DNA from: Lelliottia sp. JS-SCA-14 | GTDB taxonomy: Bacteria; Pseudomonadota; Gammaproteobacteria; Enterobacterales; Enterobacteriaceae | Reading direction: 5' to 3' | Assembly: GCF_035593345.1 (NCBI RefSeq) | Contig: NZ_CP141606.1 | Location: forward strand, 1,612,001-1,676,000 | DNA: 64,000 bases | Shown here: positions 37,934 to 47,255 of the stretch, in pieces | Layout: each line of letters starts with the position of its first letter | How positions within the stretch are numbered: position 1 is the first letter of the stretch | Made by a program: the position numbers and the translations under genes | The notes under the pieces: generated by a model | Seen by the model: only the letters and a program-made list of their open reading frames with translations | What the model was told of the DNA's origin: nothing | Databases searched by the model: none

Positions 37934-39046
37934 ATGATCGCCTTACATAAAAAATGGTTATCGGGTCTGGTTGCGGGTGCTCTGATGGCTGTCTCTGCCG
38001 GTACGCTCGCTGCGGAACAAAAAACGCTGCACATCTATAACTGGTCTGACTATATCGCCCCGGACACGGTCGCGAATTTCGAAAAAGAGACCGGGATTAA
38101 AGTGGTCTACGACGTCTTCGACTCCAACGAAGTGCTGGAAGGCAAACTGATGGCGGGCAGCACCGGTTTCGACCTGGTCGTGCCGTCAGCCAGCTTCCTT
38201 GAGCGCCAGCTCACCGCCGGTGTGTTCCAGCCGCTGGATAAAAGCAAACTGCCGAACTGGAAAAACCTCGATCCTGAGCTGCTGAAGCTCATCTCCAAAC
38301 ACGACCCGGAAAACAAATTCGCCATGCCGTACATGTGGGCGACCACGGGTATCGGCTATAACGTCGATAAAGTGAAAAAAGCGCTGGGTGCAGACGCGCC
38401 GGTGAACAGCTGGGATCTGGTGCTGAAACCGGAAAACCTCGAAAAACTGAAAAGCTGCGGTGTCTCCTTCCTTGATGCGCCGGAAGAGGTGTTTGCCACC
38501 GTGCTGAACTACCTCGGCAAAGATCCAAACAGCACCAAAGCCGACGACTACACCGGCCCGGCGACGGATCTGCTGCTGAAGCTGCGCCCGAATATTCGCT
38601 ACTTCCACTCCTCCCAGTACATCAACGATCTGGCGAACGGGGACATCTGCGTAGCTATCGGCTGGGCGGGTGACGTCTGGCAGGCGGCGAACCGTGCGAA
38701 AGAAGCCAAAAACGGCGTGAATATCTCCTATTCGATTCCGAAAGAGGGGGCGATGGCGTTCTTCGACGTCTTTGCGATGCCTGCGGATGCGAAAAACAAA
38801 GACGAAGCCTATCAGTTCCTGAACTATCTCCTGCGTCCGGACGTGATTGCGCACATCTCTGACCACGTCTTCTACGCCAACGCCAACAAAGAAGCGACGC
38901 CGCTGGTGAGCGCAGAAGTGCGCGACAACCCGGGTATCTACCCGCCGGCTGACGTGCGCGCCAAAATGTTTACCCTGAAAGTTCAGGATCCGAAAATCGA
39001 CCGCGTCCGTACTCGTGCGTGGACGAAGGTGAAAAGCGGTAAATAA
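37934..39046 (+). CDS. potF: Putrescine-binding periplasmic protein PotF
   Basis: A 370-residue solute-binding protein, same length as in E. coli. A signal peptide ends at GTLAA before EQKTLHIYNWSDYIAPD, whose Trp and Tyr help form the aromatic box around putrescine; DVFDSNEVLEGKLMAG and ICVAIGWAGDVWQA follow. It delivers putrescine to PotGHI. A hairpin between potF and potG may lower expression of the downstream membrane genes. Confidence 0.97.
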   Translation: MIALHKKWLSGLVAGALMAVSAGTLAAEQKTLHIYNWSDYIAPDTVANFEKETGIKVVYDVFDSNEVLEGKLMAGSTGFDLVVPSASFLERQLTAGVFQPLDKSKLPNWKNLDPELLKLISKHDPENKFAMPYMWATTGIGYNVDKVKKALGADAPVNSWDLVLKPENLEKLKSCGVSFLDAPEEVFATVLNYLGKDPNSTKADDYTGPATDLLLKLRPNIRYFHSSQYINDLANGDICVAIGWAGDVWQAANRAKEAKNGVNISYSIPKEGAMAFFDVFAMPADAKNKDEAYQFLNYLLRPDVIAHISDHVFYANANKEATPLVSAEVRDNPGIYPPADVRAKMFTLKVQDPKIDRVRTRAWTKVKSGK

Positions 39047-39086
39047 ACCGTTATCCAGGCCGGGCATGCGCGACATCGCCCGGCAA

Positions 39087-39111
39087 CAGGCGCACCTTTT
39101 CGGTGCGCCTG
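39087..39111 (+). repeat. Hairpin in the potF-potG gap
   Basis: CAGGCGCACC and GGTGCGCCTG form a ten-pair stem with a five-base TTTTC loop; a GCCGGGC/GCCCGGC pair lies just before it (39059-39084). No T tract follows, so it is more likely an RNA-stabilising or attenuating element than a full terminator. Confidence 0.65.
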
Positions 39112-39143
39112 CACCCGTTTAGATTTCTGCCGGAGAGCACCCC

Positions 39144-40277
39144 GTGAACGAAACCCTCCCACGCCCGCAGGCGAAAACCCGTAAAGCGCTGACTCCGCTC
39201 CTCGAAGTCCGTAACCTGACCAAATCCTTCGACGGCCAGCACGCCGTGGATGACGTCAGCCTGACGATCTATAAAGGCGAAATTTTTGCGCTGCTGGGCG
39301 CTTCCGGCTGTGGAAAATCCACGCTGCTGCGCATGCTGGCCGGGTTTGAACCGCCAACGGCCGGACAAATTATGCTGGATGGGGTCGATCTCTCCCGCGT
39401 TCCGCCCTACGAGCGCCCGATCAATATGATGTTCCAGTCCTACGCGCTTTTTCCCCACATGACGGTAGAGCAGAACATCGCCTTTGGCCTCAAGCAGGAC
39501 AAGCTGCCAAAAGCAGAAATCGCCGCCCGCGTCGCGGAAATGCTGAGCCTGGTCCACATGCAGGAGTTTGCGAAACGTAAACCGCATCAGCTCTCCGGCG
39601 GCCAGCGTCAGCGCGTGGCGCTGGCGCGAAGCCTGGCAAAACGACCAAAGCTTTTGCTGCTTGACGAGCCGATGGGGGCGCTGGATAAAAAACTGCGCGA
39701 CCGGATGCAGCTCGAAGTGGTGGATATCCTCGAGCGCGTCGGCGCGACCTGCGTGATGGTGACTCACGACCAGGAAGAGGCGATGACCATGGCCGGGCGT
39801 ATCGCGATCATGAATCGCGGGAAGTTCGTGCAAATCGGCGAGCCGGAAGAGATTTATGAGCATCCGACCACCCGTTACAGCGCCGAGTTTATCGGCTCGG
39901 TGAACGTCTTCGAAGGGCTGCTGAAAGATCGTCAGGAGGACGGCCTGGTGATTGAGTCGCCGGGTCTGGTGCATCCGCTCAAGGTCGACCCGGACGCGTC
40001 GATTGTCGATAACGTCCCGGTTTACGTGGCGCTGCGCCCGGAAAAAATCATGCTCTGCGACGAGCCGCCAGCCGATGGCTATAACTTTGCTGTCGGTGAA
40101 GTGGTCCACATTGCCTATCTCGGTGATCTCTCGATCTATCACGTGCGCCTCAAAAGCGGGCAGATGATCAGCGCTCAGCTGCAGAACGAACACCGCTACC
40201 GGAAGGGACTGCCGACCTGGGGCGACGAAGTGCGCCTGTGCTGGGATGCGGACAGTTGCGTCGTGCTGACGGTATAA
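39144..40277 (+). CDS. potG: Putrescine ABC transporter ATPase PotG
   Basis: A 377-residue ATPase with one ABC domain plus a C-terminal TOBE-type regulatory domain. Walker A is GASGCGKST, the signature is LSGGQRQR, Walker B is LLLLDEPMGALD and the H-loop is VTHDQEEA. The start is GTG at 39144 after GGAGAGCACCCC and corresponds to the E. coli start. It energises putrescine uptake through PotHI. Confidence 0.97.
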   Translation: MNETLPRPQAKTRKALTPLLEVRNLTKSFDGQHAVDDVSLTIYKGEIFALLGASGCGKSTLLRMLAGFEPPTAGQIMLDGVDLSRVPPYERPINMMFQSYALFPHMTVEQNIAFGLKQDKLPKAEIAARVAEMLSLVHMQEFAKRKPHQLSGGQRQRVALARSLAKRPKLLLLDEPMGALDKKLRDRMQLEVVDILERVGATCVMVTHDQEEAMTMAGRIAIMNRGKFVQIGEPEEIYEHPTTRYSAEFIGSVNVFEGLLKDRQEDGLVIESPGLVHPLKVDPDASIVDNVPVYVALRPEKIMLCDEPPADGYNFAVGEVVHIAYLGDLSIYHVRLKSGQMISAQLQNEHRYRKGLPTWGDEVRLCWDADSCVVLTV

Positions 40278-40286
40278 GGAGTGGCC

Positions 40287-41240
40287 ATGAATACACTTGA
40301 ACCACCGGCCCGCGTGCAAAAACCGGGCGGTTTTGCGCAGTGGCTGACGCGCGTGCAGATGGCGCACGGCCGCAAGCTGGTGATTGCCATGCCGTACGTG
40401 TGGCTGATCCTGCTGTTCCTGCTGCCGTTTTTGATCGTCTTCAAAATCAGCCTCGCGGAGATGGCGCGGGCGATCCCGCCGTACACGAATCTGATGGAGT
40501 GGGTCGACGGGCAGCTGTCGATCACGCTTAATCTCGGCAATTTCCTGCAGCTCACGGACGATCCGCTCTATTTCGAAGCGTATCTGCAGTCCTTGCAGGT
40601 GGCGGCGATCTCGACGATCTGCTGTCTGGCGATGGGCTATCCGCTCGCCTGGGCGGTGGCGCACAGCAAACCCTCGACACGCAACATTCTGCTGCTGCTG
40701 GTGATTTTGCCGTCGTGGACCTCGTTCCTGATCCGCGTGTACGCCTGGATGGGAATTCTGAAAAACAACGGCGTGCTGAATAACTTTCTGATGTGGCTCG
40801 GCGTTATCGATCAGCCGCTGACGATTTTGCACACCAACCTGGCGGTCTATATTGGGATTGTGTACGCCTATCTGCCGTTTATGGTGCTGCCGATCTACAC
40901 GGCCCTGACGCGGATTGATTACTCGCTGGTGGAAGCCTCGTTGGATCTCGGCGCGCGTCCGCTGAAAACCTTTTTCCAGGTGATCGTGCCGCTGACCAAG
41001 GGCGGGATTATTGCCGGTTCGATGCTGGTCTTTATCCCGGCGGTGGGCGAGTTCGTGATCCCGGAACTGCTCGGCGGTCCAGACAGCATCATGATTGGTC
41101 GCGTGCTGTGGCAGGAGTTCTTCAATAACCGCGACTGGCCGGTGGCGTCGGCGGTGGCGATTGTGATGCTGCTCCTGCTGATCGTACCGATCATGTGGTT
41201 CCATAAACATCAGCAAAAACAGATGGGAGATCACGGATGA
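40287..41240 (+). CDS. potH: Putrescine ABC transporter permease PotH
   Basis: A 317-residue inner-membrane permease with about six transmembrane segments and the EAA loop VEASLDLGARPLKTFFQVIVPL. I use the ATG at 40287 with AAGGAG six bases upstream, giving the E. coli length; a GTG two codons earlier is not needed. Its stop overlaps the potI start as ATGA. Confidence 0.97.
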   Translation: MNTLEPPARVQKPGGFAQWLTRVQMAHGRKLVIAMPYVWLILLFLLPFLIVFKISLAEMARAIPPYTNLMEWVDGQLSITLNLGNFLQLTDDPLYFEAYLQSLQVAAISTICCLAMGYPLAWAVAHSKPSTRNILLLLVILPSWTSFLIRVYAWMGILKNNGVLNNFLMWLGVIDQPLTILHTNLAVYIGIVYAYLPFMVLPIYTALTRIDYSLVEASLDLGARPLKTFFQVIVPLTKGGIIAGSMLVFIPAVGEFVIPELLGGPDSIMIGRVLWQEFFNNRDWPVASAVAIVMLLLLIVPIMWFHKHQQKQMGDHG

Positions 41241-42082
41241 ACAACTTACCGGTCGTGCGCTCTCCGTGGCGAATTCTGATTCTGGTGCTCGGCTTCACTT
41301 TCCTCTATGCGCCGATGCTGATGCTGGTGATCTACTCGTTTAACAGCTCAAAACTGGTGACGGTCTGGGCGGGCTGGTCGACGCGCTGGTACGGCGAGCT
41401 GTTTCGCGACGACGCGATGATGAGTGCCGTGGGGCTGAGCCTCACGATTGCCGCCTGTGCGGCCACCATGGCGTCGGTGCTCGGCACCATTGCGGCGATG
41501 GTGATGGTGCGTTTTGGCCGTTTCCGCGGTTCGAACGGTTTTGCCTTTATGATCACCGCGCCGCTGGTGATGCCCGATGTGATCACCGGTCTGTCGCTGC
41601 TGCTGCTGTTTGTCGCCCTGGCGCACGCCATCGGCTGGCCGGCGGATCGCGGGATGCTGACTATCTGGCTGGCGCACGTGACGTTTTGTACCGCCTACGT
41701 GGCGGTGGTGATTTCGTCGCGCCTGCGCGAACTGGATCACTCCATCGAAGAGGCGGCGATGGATCTCGGTGCCACACCGCTGAAGGTCTTCTTCATCATC
41801 ACGCTGCCGATGATCATGCCTGCAGTGATCTCCGGCTGGCTGCTGGCGTTTACCCTGTCGCTCGACGATCTGGTGATCGCCAGCTTCGTCTCCGGGCCGG
41901 GGGCGACGACGCTGCCGATGCTGGTCTTCTCCAGCGTGCGCATGGGCGTGAACCCGGAGATCAACGCCCTGGCGTCGATCATCCTCGGCGTGGTCGGGGT
42001 TGTCGGTTTTATCGCCTGGTATCTGATGGCGCGGGCTGAAAAACAGCGTGTACGTGATATCCAGCGTGCAAGACGCGGCTGA
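41237..42082 (+). CDS. potI: Putrescine ABC transporter permease PotI
   Basis: A 281-residue permease, partner of PotH, with the EAA loop IEEAAMDLGATPLKVFFIITLP and about six transmembrane segments. The start overlaps the potH stop by four bases. It ends the potFGHI operon and is followed by a strong terminator. Confidence 0.97.
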   Translation: MNNLPVVRSPWRILILVLGFTFLYAPMLMLVIYSFNSSKLVTVWAGWSTRWYGELFRDDAMMSAVGLSLTIAACAATMASVLGTIAAMVMVRFGRFRGSNGFAFMITAPLVMPDVITGLSLLLLFVALAHAIGWPADRGMLTIWLAHVTFCTAYVAVVISSRLRELDHSIEEAAMDLGATPLKVFFIITLPMIMPAVISGWLLAFTLSLDDLVIASFVSGPGATTLPMLVFSSVRMGVNPEINALASIILGVVGVVGFIAWYLMARAEKQRVRDIQRARRG

Positions 42083-42103
42083 AGCATTTAAAATTCTCAG
42101 TGA

Positions 42104-42132
42104 AGTGCCGCGCCTGTCGCGGCACTGTTTTT
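42104..42132 (+). terminator. Rho-independent terminator of potFGHI
   Basis: AGTGCCGCG-CCTGT-CGCGGCACT is a nine-pair stem followed by GTTTTT. The ybjO ribosome site follows directly, so ybjO depends on read-through or on a promoter inside or before the hairpin. Confidence 0.85.
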
Positions 42133-42148
42133 CAGGGAAGTAAAAACA

Positions 42149-42622
42149 TTGGGATTTTTTAGCAAATCACGACATTCGCATGCGCGCCTCAACGTTCCTG
42201 CTCTGGTGCAGGTGGCTGCGCTCGCCATTATTCTGATTCGCTGCCTTGATCTGCTGATGGTGTTTAACATGCTCGGCGTGAAAGGCGTGGGCGAGTTTAT
42301 CCATCGCAGCGTGCAGACATGGAATCTGACGCTGGTCTTTTTCGCGAGCCTGGTGCTGGTGTTCGTCGAGATTTACTGCGCGTTTTCCCTGGCGAAAGGG
42401 CGCAACTGGGCGCGCTGGGTCTATCTTCTGACGCAGGTCATTGCCACGGGCTATCTGTGGGCCGCCTCGATTGGTTACGGCTACCCTGAACTGTTCAGCA
42501 TTGCCGGGGAGTCGAAGCGGGAGATTTTCCGCTCGCTGGTGATACAGAAACTGCCGGACCTGCTGGTGCTGTTCCTGCTGTTTGTTCCGGCGTCCAGCCG
42601 GAGGTTCTTCCGCCTGCAATAA
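42149..42622 (+). CDS. ybjO: Inner membrane protein YbjO
   Basis: A 157-residue protein with four transmembrane segments (for example VQVAALAIILIRCLDLLMVF), corresponding to E. coli YbjO. No ATG or GTG is available in frame; the start is TTG at 42149 with AGGGAAG about nine bases upstream. In E. coli the protein begins MEDETLGFF as I recall, and here the equivalent codons read AGG GAA GTA AAA ACA TTG, so the old ATG appears changed to AGG (42134-42136). Function is unknown. Confidence 0.82.
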   Translation: MGFFSKSRHSHARLNVPALVQVAALAIILIRCLDLLMVFNMLGVKGVGEFIHRSVQTWNLTLVFFASLVLVFVEIYCAFSLAKGRNWARWVYLLTQVIATGYLWAASIGYGYPELFSIAGESKREIFRSLVIQKLPDLLVLFLLFVPASSRRFFRLQ

Positions 42623-42662
42623 TGTGTATAATCGCTGCCCTCGCGAACAATGAGGTTTTCCT

Positions 42663-43790
42663 ATGCAGTGCGCACTCTATGACGCCGGTCGCTGCCGCTC
42701 CTGTCAGTGGATAGAACAGCCGGTTTCCCAACAACTCGCCGCCAAAATGGCCGATCTCCAGCAGCTGCTGGCTGAGCATCCGGTGGCGGAGTGGTGCGCG
42801 CCTGTCAGCGGTCCGGAGCAGGGCTTTCGTAATAAAGCCAAAATGGTGGTCAGCGGCAGCGTCGAACGACCGCTGCTCGGCATGCTGCATCGCGACGGCA
42901 CGCCGGAAGATCTCACGGATTGCCCGCTCTATCCCGCGTCCTTTGAGCCGGTCTTCGCCGCGCTGAAACCCTTTATCGCTCGCGCCGGTCTGACGCCCTA
43001 CAACGTCGCTCGTCAGCGCGGTGAACTGAAATATCTCCTGCTGACCGAAAGCCAGCTCGACGGCGGGATGATGCTGCGCTTCGTGCTGCGCTCTGAAACC
43101 AAGCTGGAACAACTGCGCGCGGCGCTGCCGTGGCTGCAACAGCAGCTCCCGCAGCTGAAGCTGATCGCTGCCAATATTCAGCCAGTGCATATGGCGATCA
43201 TGGAGGGGGAGAAAGAGATTTTCCTCACCGAACAGCAGGCGCTGGCTGAGAATTTCAACGGCGTGCCGCTGTGGATCCGCCCGCAAAGTTTCTTCCAGAC
43301 CAACCCGGTGGTCGCCAGCCGTCTTTACGCCACGGCGCGCGACTGGGTGCGGGCGTTAGATATCGATCATATGTGGGATCTGTTCTGCGGAGTCGGCGGC
43401 TTTGGCCTGCACTGCGCGACGCCAAACATGAAACTGACCGGGATCGAGATCTCCGCCGAGGCCATCGCCTGCGCGAAACAGTCTGCCGCCGAATTGGGTC
43501 TGATGGATCTGCATTTCCAGGCGCTGGACTCCACGCAGTTTGCCACCGGGCAGGGCAGCGTTCCGGACCTGGTGCTGGTCAATCCGCCGCGTCGCGGCAT
43601 CGGCAAAGCCCTCTGTGAATACCTGAGCCAGATGGCACCGAAGACGATTATCTACTCCAGCTGTAACGCCCAGACCATGGCGAAAGATATCGCGATGCTT
43701 TCGGGTTACCGCGTCGAGCGGGTGCAGCTTTTCGATATGTTCCCGCATACGGCGCACTATGAAGTGTTGACGCTGCTCATCCGTTTGTAA
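42663..43790 (+). CDS. rlmC: 23S rRNA (uracil-747-C5)-methyltransferase RlmC
   Basis: A 375-residue SAM-dependent methyltransferase. N-terminal cysteines (Cys3, Cys11, Cys14, plus a later DCPLYP) bind an iron-sulfur cluster. The SAM site is [16 protein letters not shown], the NPPRRG motif follows, and the catalytic nucleophile is the Cys in [13 protein letters not shown]. It methylates U747 of 23S rRNA. A cluster of REPs follows. Confidence 0.96.
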   Translation: MQCALYDAGRCRSCQWIEQPVSQQLAAKMADLQQLLAEHPVAEWCAPVSGPEQGFRNKAKMVVSGSVERPLLGMLHRDGTPEDLTDCPLYPASFEPVFAALKPFIARAGLTPYNVARQRGELKYLLLTESQLDGGMMLRFVLRSETKLEQLRAALPWLQQQLPQLKLIAANIQPVHMAIMEGEKEIFLTEQQALAENFNGVPLWIRPQSFFQTNPVVASRLYATARDWVRALDIDHMWDLFCGVGGFGLHCATPNMKLTGIEISAEAIACAKQSAAELGLMDLHFQALDSTQFATGQGSVPDLVLVNPPRRGIGKALCEYLSQMAPKTIIYSSCNAQTMAKDIAMLSGYRVERVQLFDMFPHTAHYEVLTLLIRL

Positions 43791-43795
43791 GACAT

Positions 43796-43926
43796 GCCGG
43801 GTGGCGGCTGCGCCTTACCCGGCCTACGGGTCCGGTGCGATCTTTTTGCCGGGTGCGGCTTTGCCTTACCCGGCCCACAGGTCCGACGCTTTTTGTAGGT
43901 CGGGTAAGGCGTAGCCGCCACCCGAC
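43796..43926. repeat. Three REP elements after rlmC
   Basis: Plus-oriented REPs at 43796-43827 and 43848-43877 and a minus-oriented one at 43895-43926. The spacers share GGTCCG(G/A)(T/C)GC and a T run, so the array arose partly by duplication. Confidence 0.8.
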
Positions 43927-44019
43927 AGAACCCCCGCACAATCTTCAACAAAATGTGAACTCTTTCGCCGCCCAAAATCAGGTAAGCTTTAGCTATTCAA
44001 GATGAATTAAGGCTTACCG

Positions 44020-44727
44020 ATGAAGCAGATCCTGCTGGTGGAAGATGACAGCGATATCGCATCCCTTTTGCGATTAAACCTCGAAGACGAAGGCTATGCG
44101 ATCACGCACGAAGCAGACGGGGCGCGGGCGCTGGAACGAATTGACCAGGTCCACTGGGACGCGGTGATCCTCGATCTGATGCTGCCAAACGTCGACGGAC
44201 TGGAGATCTGCCGCCGCATCCGCCAGCTCACCCGCTATCTGCCAATCATCATCATCAGCGCCCGCAGCAGTGAAACCGACCGCATCACCGGCCTCGAAAC
44301 CGGTGCCGACGACTATCTGGCAAAACCTTTCTCCGTGCAGGAGCTGATCGCGCGCATCAAAGCCCTGTTTCGCCGCCAGCAGGCGATGGGGCAGGCGCAG
44401 GCCAATGACACCATTTCAGCCCACGGCCTGACCCTCGATCCGCTTTCGCGCAGCGTGCGTCTGCACGGCAAAGAGGTGGATCTCACCCCGCGCGAGTTCG
44501 AACTGCTCTGGTTTTTTGCCCGTCATCCGGGCGAAGTGTTCTCGCGGCTGGCGCTGCTGGAGCAGGTCTGGGGCTATCAGCATGAAGGCTACGAGCACAC
44601 CGTCAACACCCACATCAACCGCCTGCGGATCAAAATCGAAAAAGACGCCGCCGAGCCGGAAATCATTCGCACCGTCTGGGGCAAAGGCTACAAATTTGCG
44701 GAACTGAACCATGATGCGACGTCTTAG
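44020..44727 (+). CDS. OmpR/PhoB-family response regulator
   Basis: A 235-residue regulator. The receiver domain has the acidic pair in LLVEDD, the phosphorylatable Asp52 in VILDLMLPN, the conserved Thr/Ser region IIISARS and the Lys of YLAKPF. The C-terminal winged helix has LTPREFELLWFFARHPGEVFS and the closing WGKGYKF. It overlaps its kinase gene by 17 bases. E. coli has nothing between rlmC and artJ, so this pair is an accessory two-component system for this site; its signal and targets are unknown. Confidence 0.9.
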   Translation: MKQILLVEDDSDIASLLRLNLEDEGYAITHEADGARALERIDQVHWDAVILDLMLPNVDGLEICRRIRQLTRYLPIIIISARSSETDRITGLETGADDYLAKPFSVQELIARIKALFRRQQAMGQAQANDTISAHGLTLDPLSRSVRLHGKEVDLTPREFELLWFFARHPGEVFSRLALLEQVWGYQHEGYEHTVNTHINRLRIKIEKDAAEPEIIRTVWGKGYKFAELNHDATS

Positions 44728-46183
44728 CCTCAGCCAGCGGCTAACGCTGCTGTTTATCCTGCTGCTGATCCTGTGCGCCTCCGTGGCCTGCGTGGTGCAG
44801 CTTTACGCCAGCATGCAGTACGGCAACGCGATGGTGCAACGCCTTTCCAGCGGGTTGGCGCAGCAGATTGTCCAGCGCGAGCCAGTGCTGGACGCGCAGG
44901 GGCAGGTCGATCGCAGCCGCCTGAAACCGCTGTTTGATCGGCTGATGACCTTTAACCCGAGCGTGGAGCTGTACGTGATCTCGCCCGACGGCGATCTGCT
45001 GGCGGACGCCGCGCCGCCGGGGCATATCCAGCGCCAAAAAATCGCGATGGCACCGGTGCAAACTTTTCTCAGCGGCACCAGCTGGCCGGTGTATGGCGAC
45101 GATCCCCGGAGCCTCGATAAACAGAAAGTGTTCAGCGTGACGCCGCTGAGGCAGGGCGGGGAGCTGCGCGGATATCTGTATATCATCCTGCAGGGCGAGG
45201 AGTTTAACGCTCTGGCGGACATGGCGTGGCACAAGACGCTCTGGAGTACGGCGATGTGGTCCCTGCTGGTGGCGGCGATGTTTTCCCTGCTGGCGGGAGG
45301 GCTGGTCTGGTTCTGGGTGACGCGGCCGGTGAAGCGGCTGACGGCGGAGGTTTCCGGGCTGGAGCAGGACAGCATCAGCGCCATTAAAAAGCTCGCGGCA
45401 CAAACGCCGGAACCGGGTACGGCGGATGAGGTCACGCAGCTGCGCAATACCTTTATCGAGCTGGCGCGGCAGATCACCGCTCAGTGGGACAAACTGGCCG
45501 ACAGTGACCGCCAGCGCCGGGAGTTTATCGCCAATATCTCTCACGATTTGCGCACGCCGCTGACGTCGTTGCTGGGCTATCTGGAAACCCTGTCGCTGAA
45601 ATCCGCCACTCTGAGCGCGGAGCAGCATCAGCAGTATCTGGCGACGGCGCTGCGCCAGGGGCAGAAGGTGCGTCATCTTTCGCAGCAGCTGTTTGAGCTG
45701 GCCCGGCTGGAGCACGGCGGCATCAAGCCGCAGCGCGAGCGTTTTGCGATGGCGGAGCTGATCTCCGACGTGGCGCAGAAATTCGAGCTGACCGCCCAGA
45801 CGCGGCAGCTGCGGCTGCATATTGACGTGCCGGGGCCGCTGCCGCTGGTGTTTGCCGATGTGTCGATGATCGAGCGGGTGGTGACGAATCTGCTGGATAA
45901 CGCGGTGCGTCATACGCCGTCGGGCGGGGATATTCGGCTGTCTGTGTGGCAGGAGAATGAGCAGTTGCAGGTGGAAGTGACGGACAGCGGGCCGGGGATT
46001 GACGAGTCGTTACGTGAGGATCTATTCCAGCGGCCATCAGCGTTAAACCCGCAGGCATCGCGTGAGAATCGCGGTGGGCTGGGGTTGTTGATTGTGAAAC
46101 GGATGCTGGAATTGCATGGAGGCGGGATAGCTTTGCAGGATTTTGAACCGGGGGCGAAGTTTAGGTTTTATGTTCCTCTGTAA
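44711..46183 (+). CDS. Membrane sensor histidine kinase
   Basis: A 490-residue kinase. TM1 is at about 10-30, a periplasmic sensor region spans about 32-178, TM2 is at about 180-203, then a linker/HAMP-like region, the DHp domain with His278 in FIANISHDLRTPLTSLLGYL, and the ATPase domain with NLLDNAVRHT, DSGPGID and GGLGLLIVKRM. It should phosphorylate the overlapping response regulator. The last 30 or so codons use rarer codons (TTA, CTA, AGG, TTG, GGG) than the rest of the gene. The final YVPL recurs after the first downstream REP. Confidence 0.9.
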   Translation: MMRRLSLSQRLTLLFILLLILCASVACVVQLYASMQYGNAMVQRLSSGLAQQIVQREPVLDAQGQVDRSRLKPLFDRLMTFNPSVELYVISPDGDLLADAAPPGHIQRQKIAMAPVQTFLSGTSWPVYGDDPRSLDKQKVFSVTPLRQGGELRGYLYIILQGEEFNALADMAWHKTLWSTAMWSLLVAAMFSLLAGGLVWFWVTRPVKRLTAEVSGLEQDSISAIKKLAAQTPEPGTADEVTQLRNTFIELARQITAQWDKLADSDRQRREFIANISHDLRTPLTSLLGYLETLSLKSATLSAEQHQQYLATALRQGQKVRHLSQQLFELARLEHGGIKPQRERFAMAELISDVAQKFELTAQTRQLRLHIDVPGPLPLVFADVSMIERVVTNLLDNAVRHTPSGGDIRLSVWQENEQLQVEVTDSGPGIDESLREDLFQRPSALNPQASRENRGGLGLLIVKRMLELHGGGIALQDFEPGAKFRFYVPL

Positions 46184-46188
46184 GAGGT

Positions 46189-46337
46189 GCCGGGTGGCGC
46201 TTATGCTTACCCGGCCTACAAAAACCTCAATGACGGTTTATGTGCCGTTAAATGAAATGCCGGGTGGCGCTTACGCTTACCCGGCCTACAAAAACCCCCG
46301 ATCCCGTAGGCCGGGTAAGGCGTAGCCGCCACCCGGC
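46189..46337. repeat. REP array after the histidine kinase gene
   Basis: Plus-oriented REPs at 46189-46219 and 46259-46289, 70 bases apart, and a minus-oriented REP at 46306-46337. The spacer between the first two contains TATGTGCCGTTA, which encodes YVPL with codons different from those at the kinase C terminus (TATGTTCCTCTG). Confidence 0.8.
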
Positions 46338-46352
46338 AAAATCATCGCACAA

Positions 46353-47084
46353 TTACTGCGGGAACCACTGGTCGCTAATTTTCTGATACGTCCCGTCGGT
46401 TTTGATCGCTTTCAGCGCGCCGTTCAGTTTTTCCAGCAACGCTTTATTATCCGGACGAACCGCGATACCCAGACCGGTGCCGAAATACTGTGCGTCGGTC
46501 ACTTTCTCCGTCGCCGTACCCAGCTGCGGATTGGTTTTCAGCCACTCGTTCACCACCGCCGTGTCGCCAAACACGCCATCGATACGGCCATTTTTCAGGT
46601 CGATGATCGCGTTCTGGTAGCTGTCATACGCCACGGTTTTCACTTCCGGATGCTTATCCTGCAGGTATTTCTGGTGCGTGGTGCCGTTTTCCATGCCGAT
46701 GCGTTTGCCTTTCAGCTGCTCAAAAGAGCTGAACGCCCCTTTCTTCGCAATCACCACCGCCGAGTTGGCGTAGTACGGGTCGGTAAAGGAGACCTGCTTG
46801 CTGCGCTCTGGCGTGATGTCCATTCCGGAAATCACCGCGTCGTATTTTTTGAATTTCAGAGACGGGATCAGGCTGTCGAACGCGTGGTTGGTGAAGGTAC
46901 AGTCGGCCTGCATCTGTTTGCACAGCGCTTTGGCGAGATCGATATCAAAACCGACGATCTGGTTGCTGGCATCCAGCGATTCGAACGGTGGGTAAGTGGC
47001 TGAAACGCCGAAATTGATTTTATCAGCGGCCGTAGCGCCTGCGGCGAAGGTTGCCAGTAATGCAGCCAGAACTAACTTTTTCAT
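46353..47084 (-). CDS. artJ: Arginine-binding periplasmic protein ArtJ
   Basis: A 243-residue polar amino acid binding protein (SBP family 3). The signal peptide is MKKLVLAALLATFAAGATA; mature features include ATYPPFESLDASNQIVGFDIDLA and VFGDTAVVNEWL. E. coli ArtJ binds arginine tightly. The ATG at 47084 follows GGGAGC. It has its own promoter with ARG boxes (47154-47192), separate from artPIQM. Confidence 0.96.
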   Translation of the reverse strand: MKKLVLAALLATFAAGATAADKINFGVSATYPPFESLDASNQIVGFDIDLAKALCKQMQADCTFTNHAFDSLIPSLKFKKYDAVISGMDITPERSKQVSFTDPYYANSAVVIAKKGAFSSFEQLKGKRIGMENGTTHQKYLQDKHPEVKTVAYDSYQNAIIDLKNGRIDGVFGDTAVVNEWLKTNPQLGTATEKVTDAQYFGTGLGIAVRPDNKALLEKLNGALKAIKTDGTYQKISDQWFPQ

Positions 47085-47153
47085 TTTAATGCTCCCGTCT
47101 GTCAATCTTGTCATTATGCGCCGTGTCTGCGGCATGGACGTACAATGCCAGTT

Positions 47154-47192
47154 AATGAATTTGTATGCAATAAATATGATTAAGTATTTTCA
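47154..47192 (-). promoter_or_regulatory. Tandem ARG boxes upstream of artJ
   Basis: Two 18-base sites separated by three bases, the standard ArgR operator layout. The first has TGAAT-TTGT-ATGCA (one mismatch to TGAAT-N4-ATTCA); the second, TGATT-AAGT-ATTTT, is weaker. artJ is known to be ArgR-repressed in E. coli. Confidence 0.65.
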
Positions 47193-47255
47193 TTGAGAGA
47201 AAAAAAACGGGCAGTCGTTAGACTTACCCGTTTTCGTAATGCAGTTATTATGCAG

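Noticed and set aside
39051..41234. Long open frame of about 730 codons on the minus strand opposite potG and potH
   Set aside because: Mirror frame of conserved transport genes with His/Arg/Gln-rich composition typical of such shadows.
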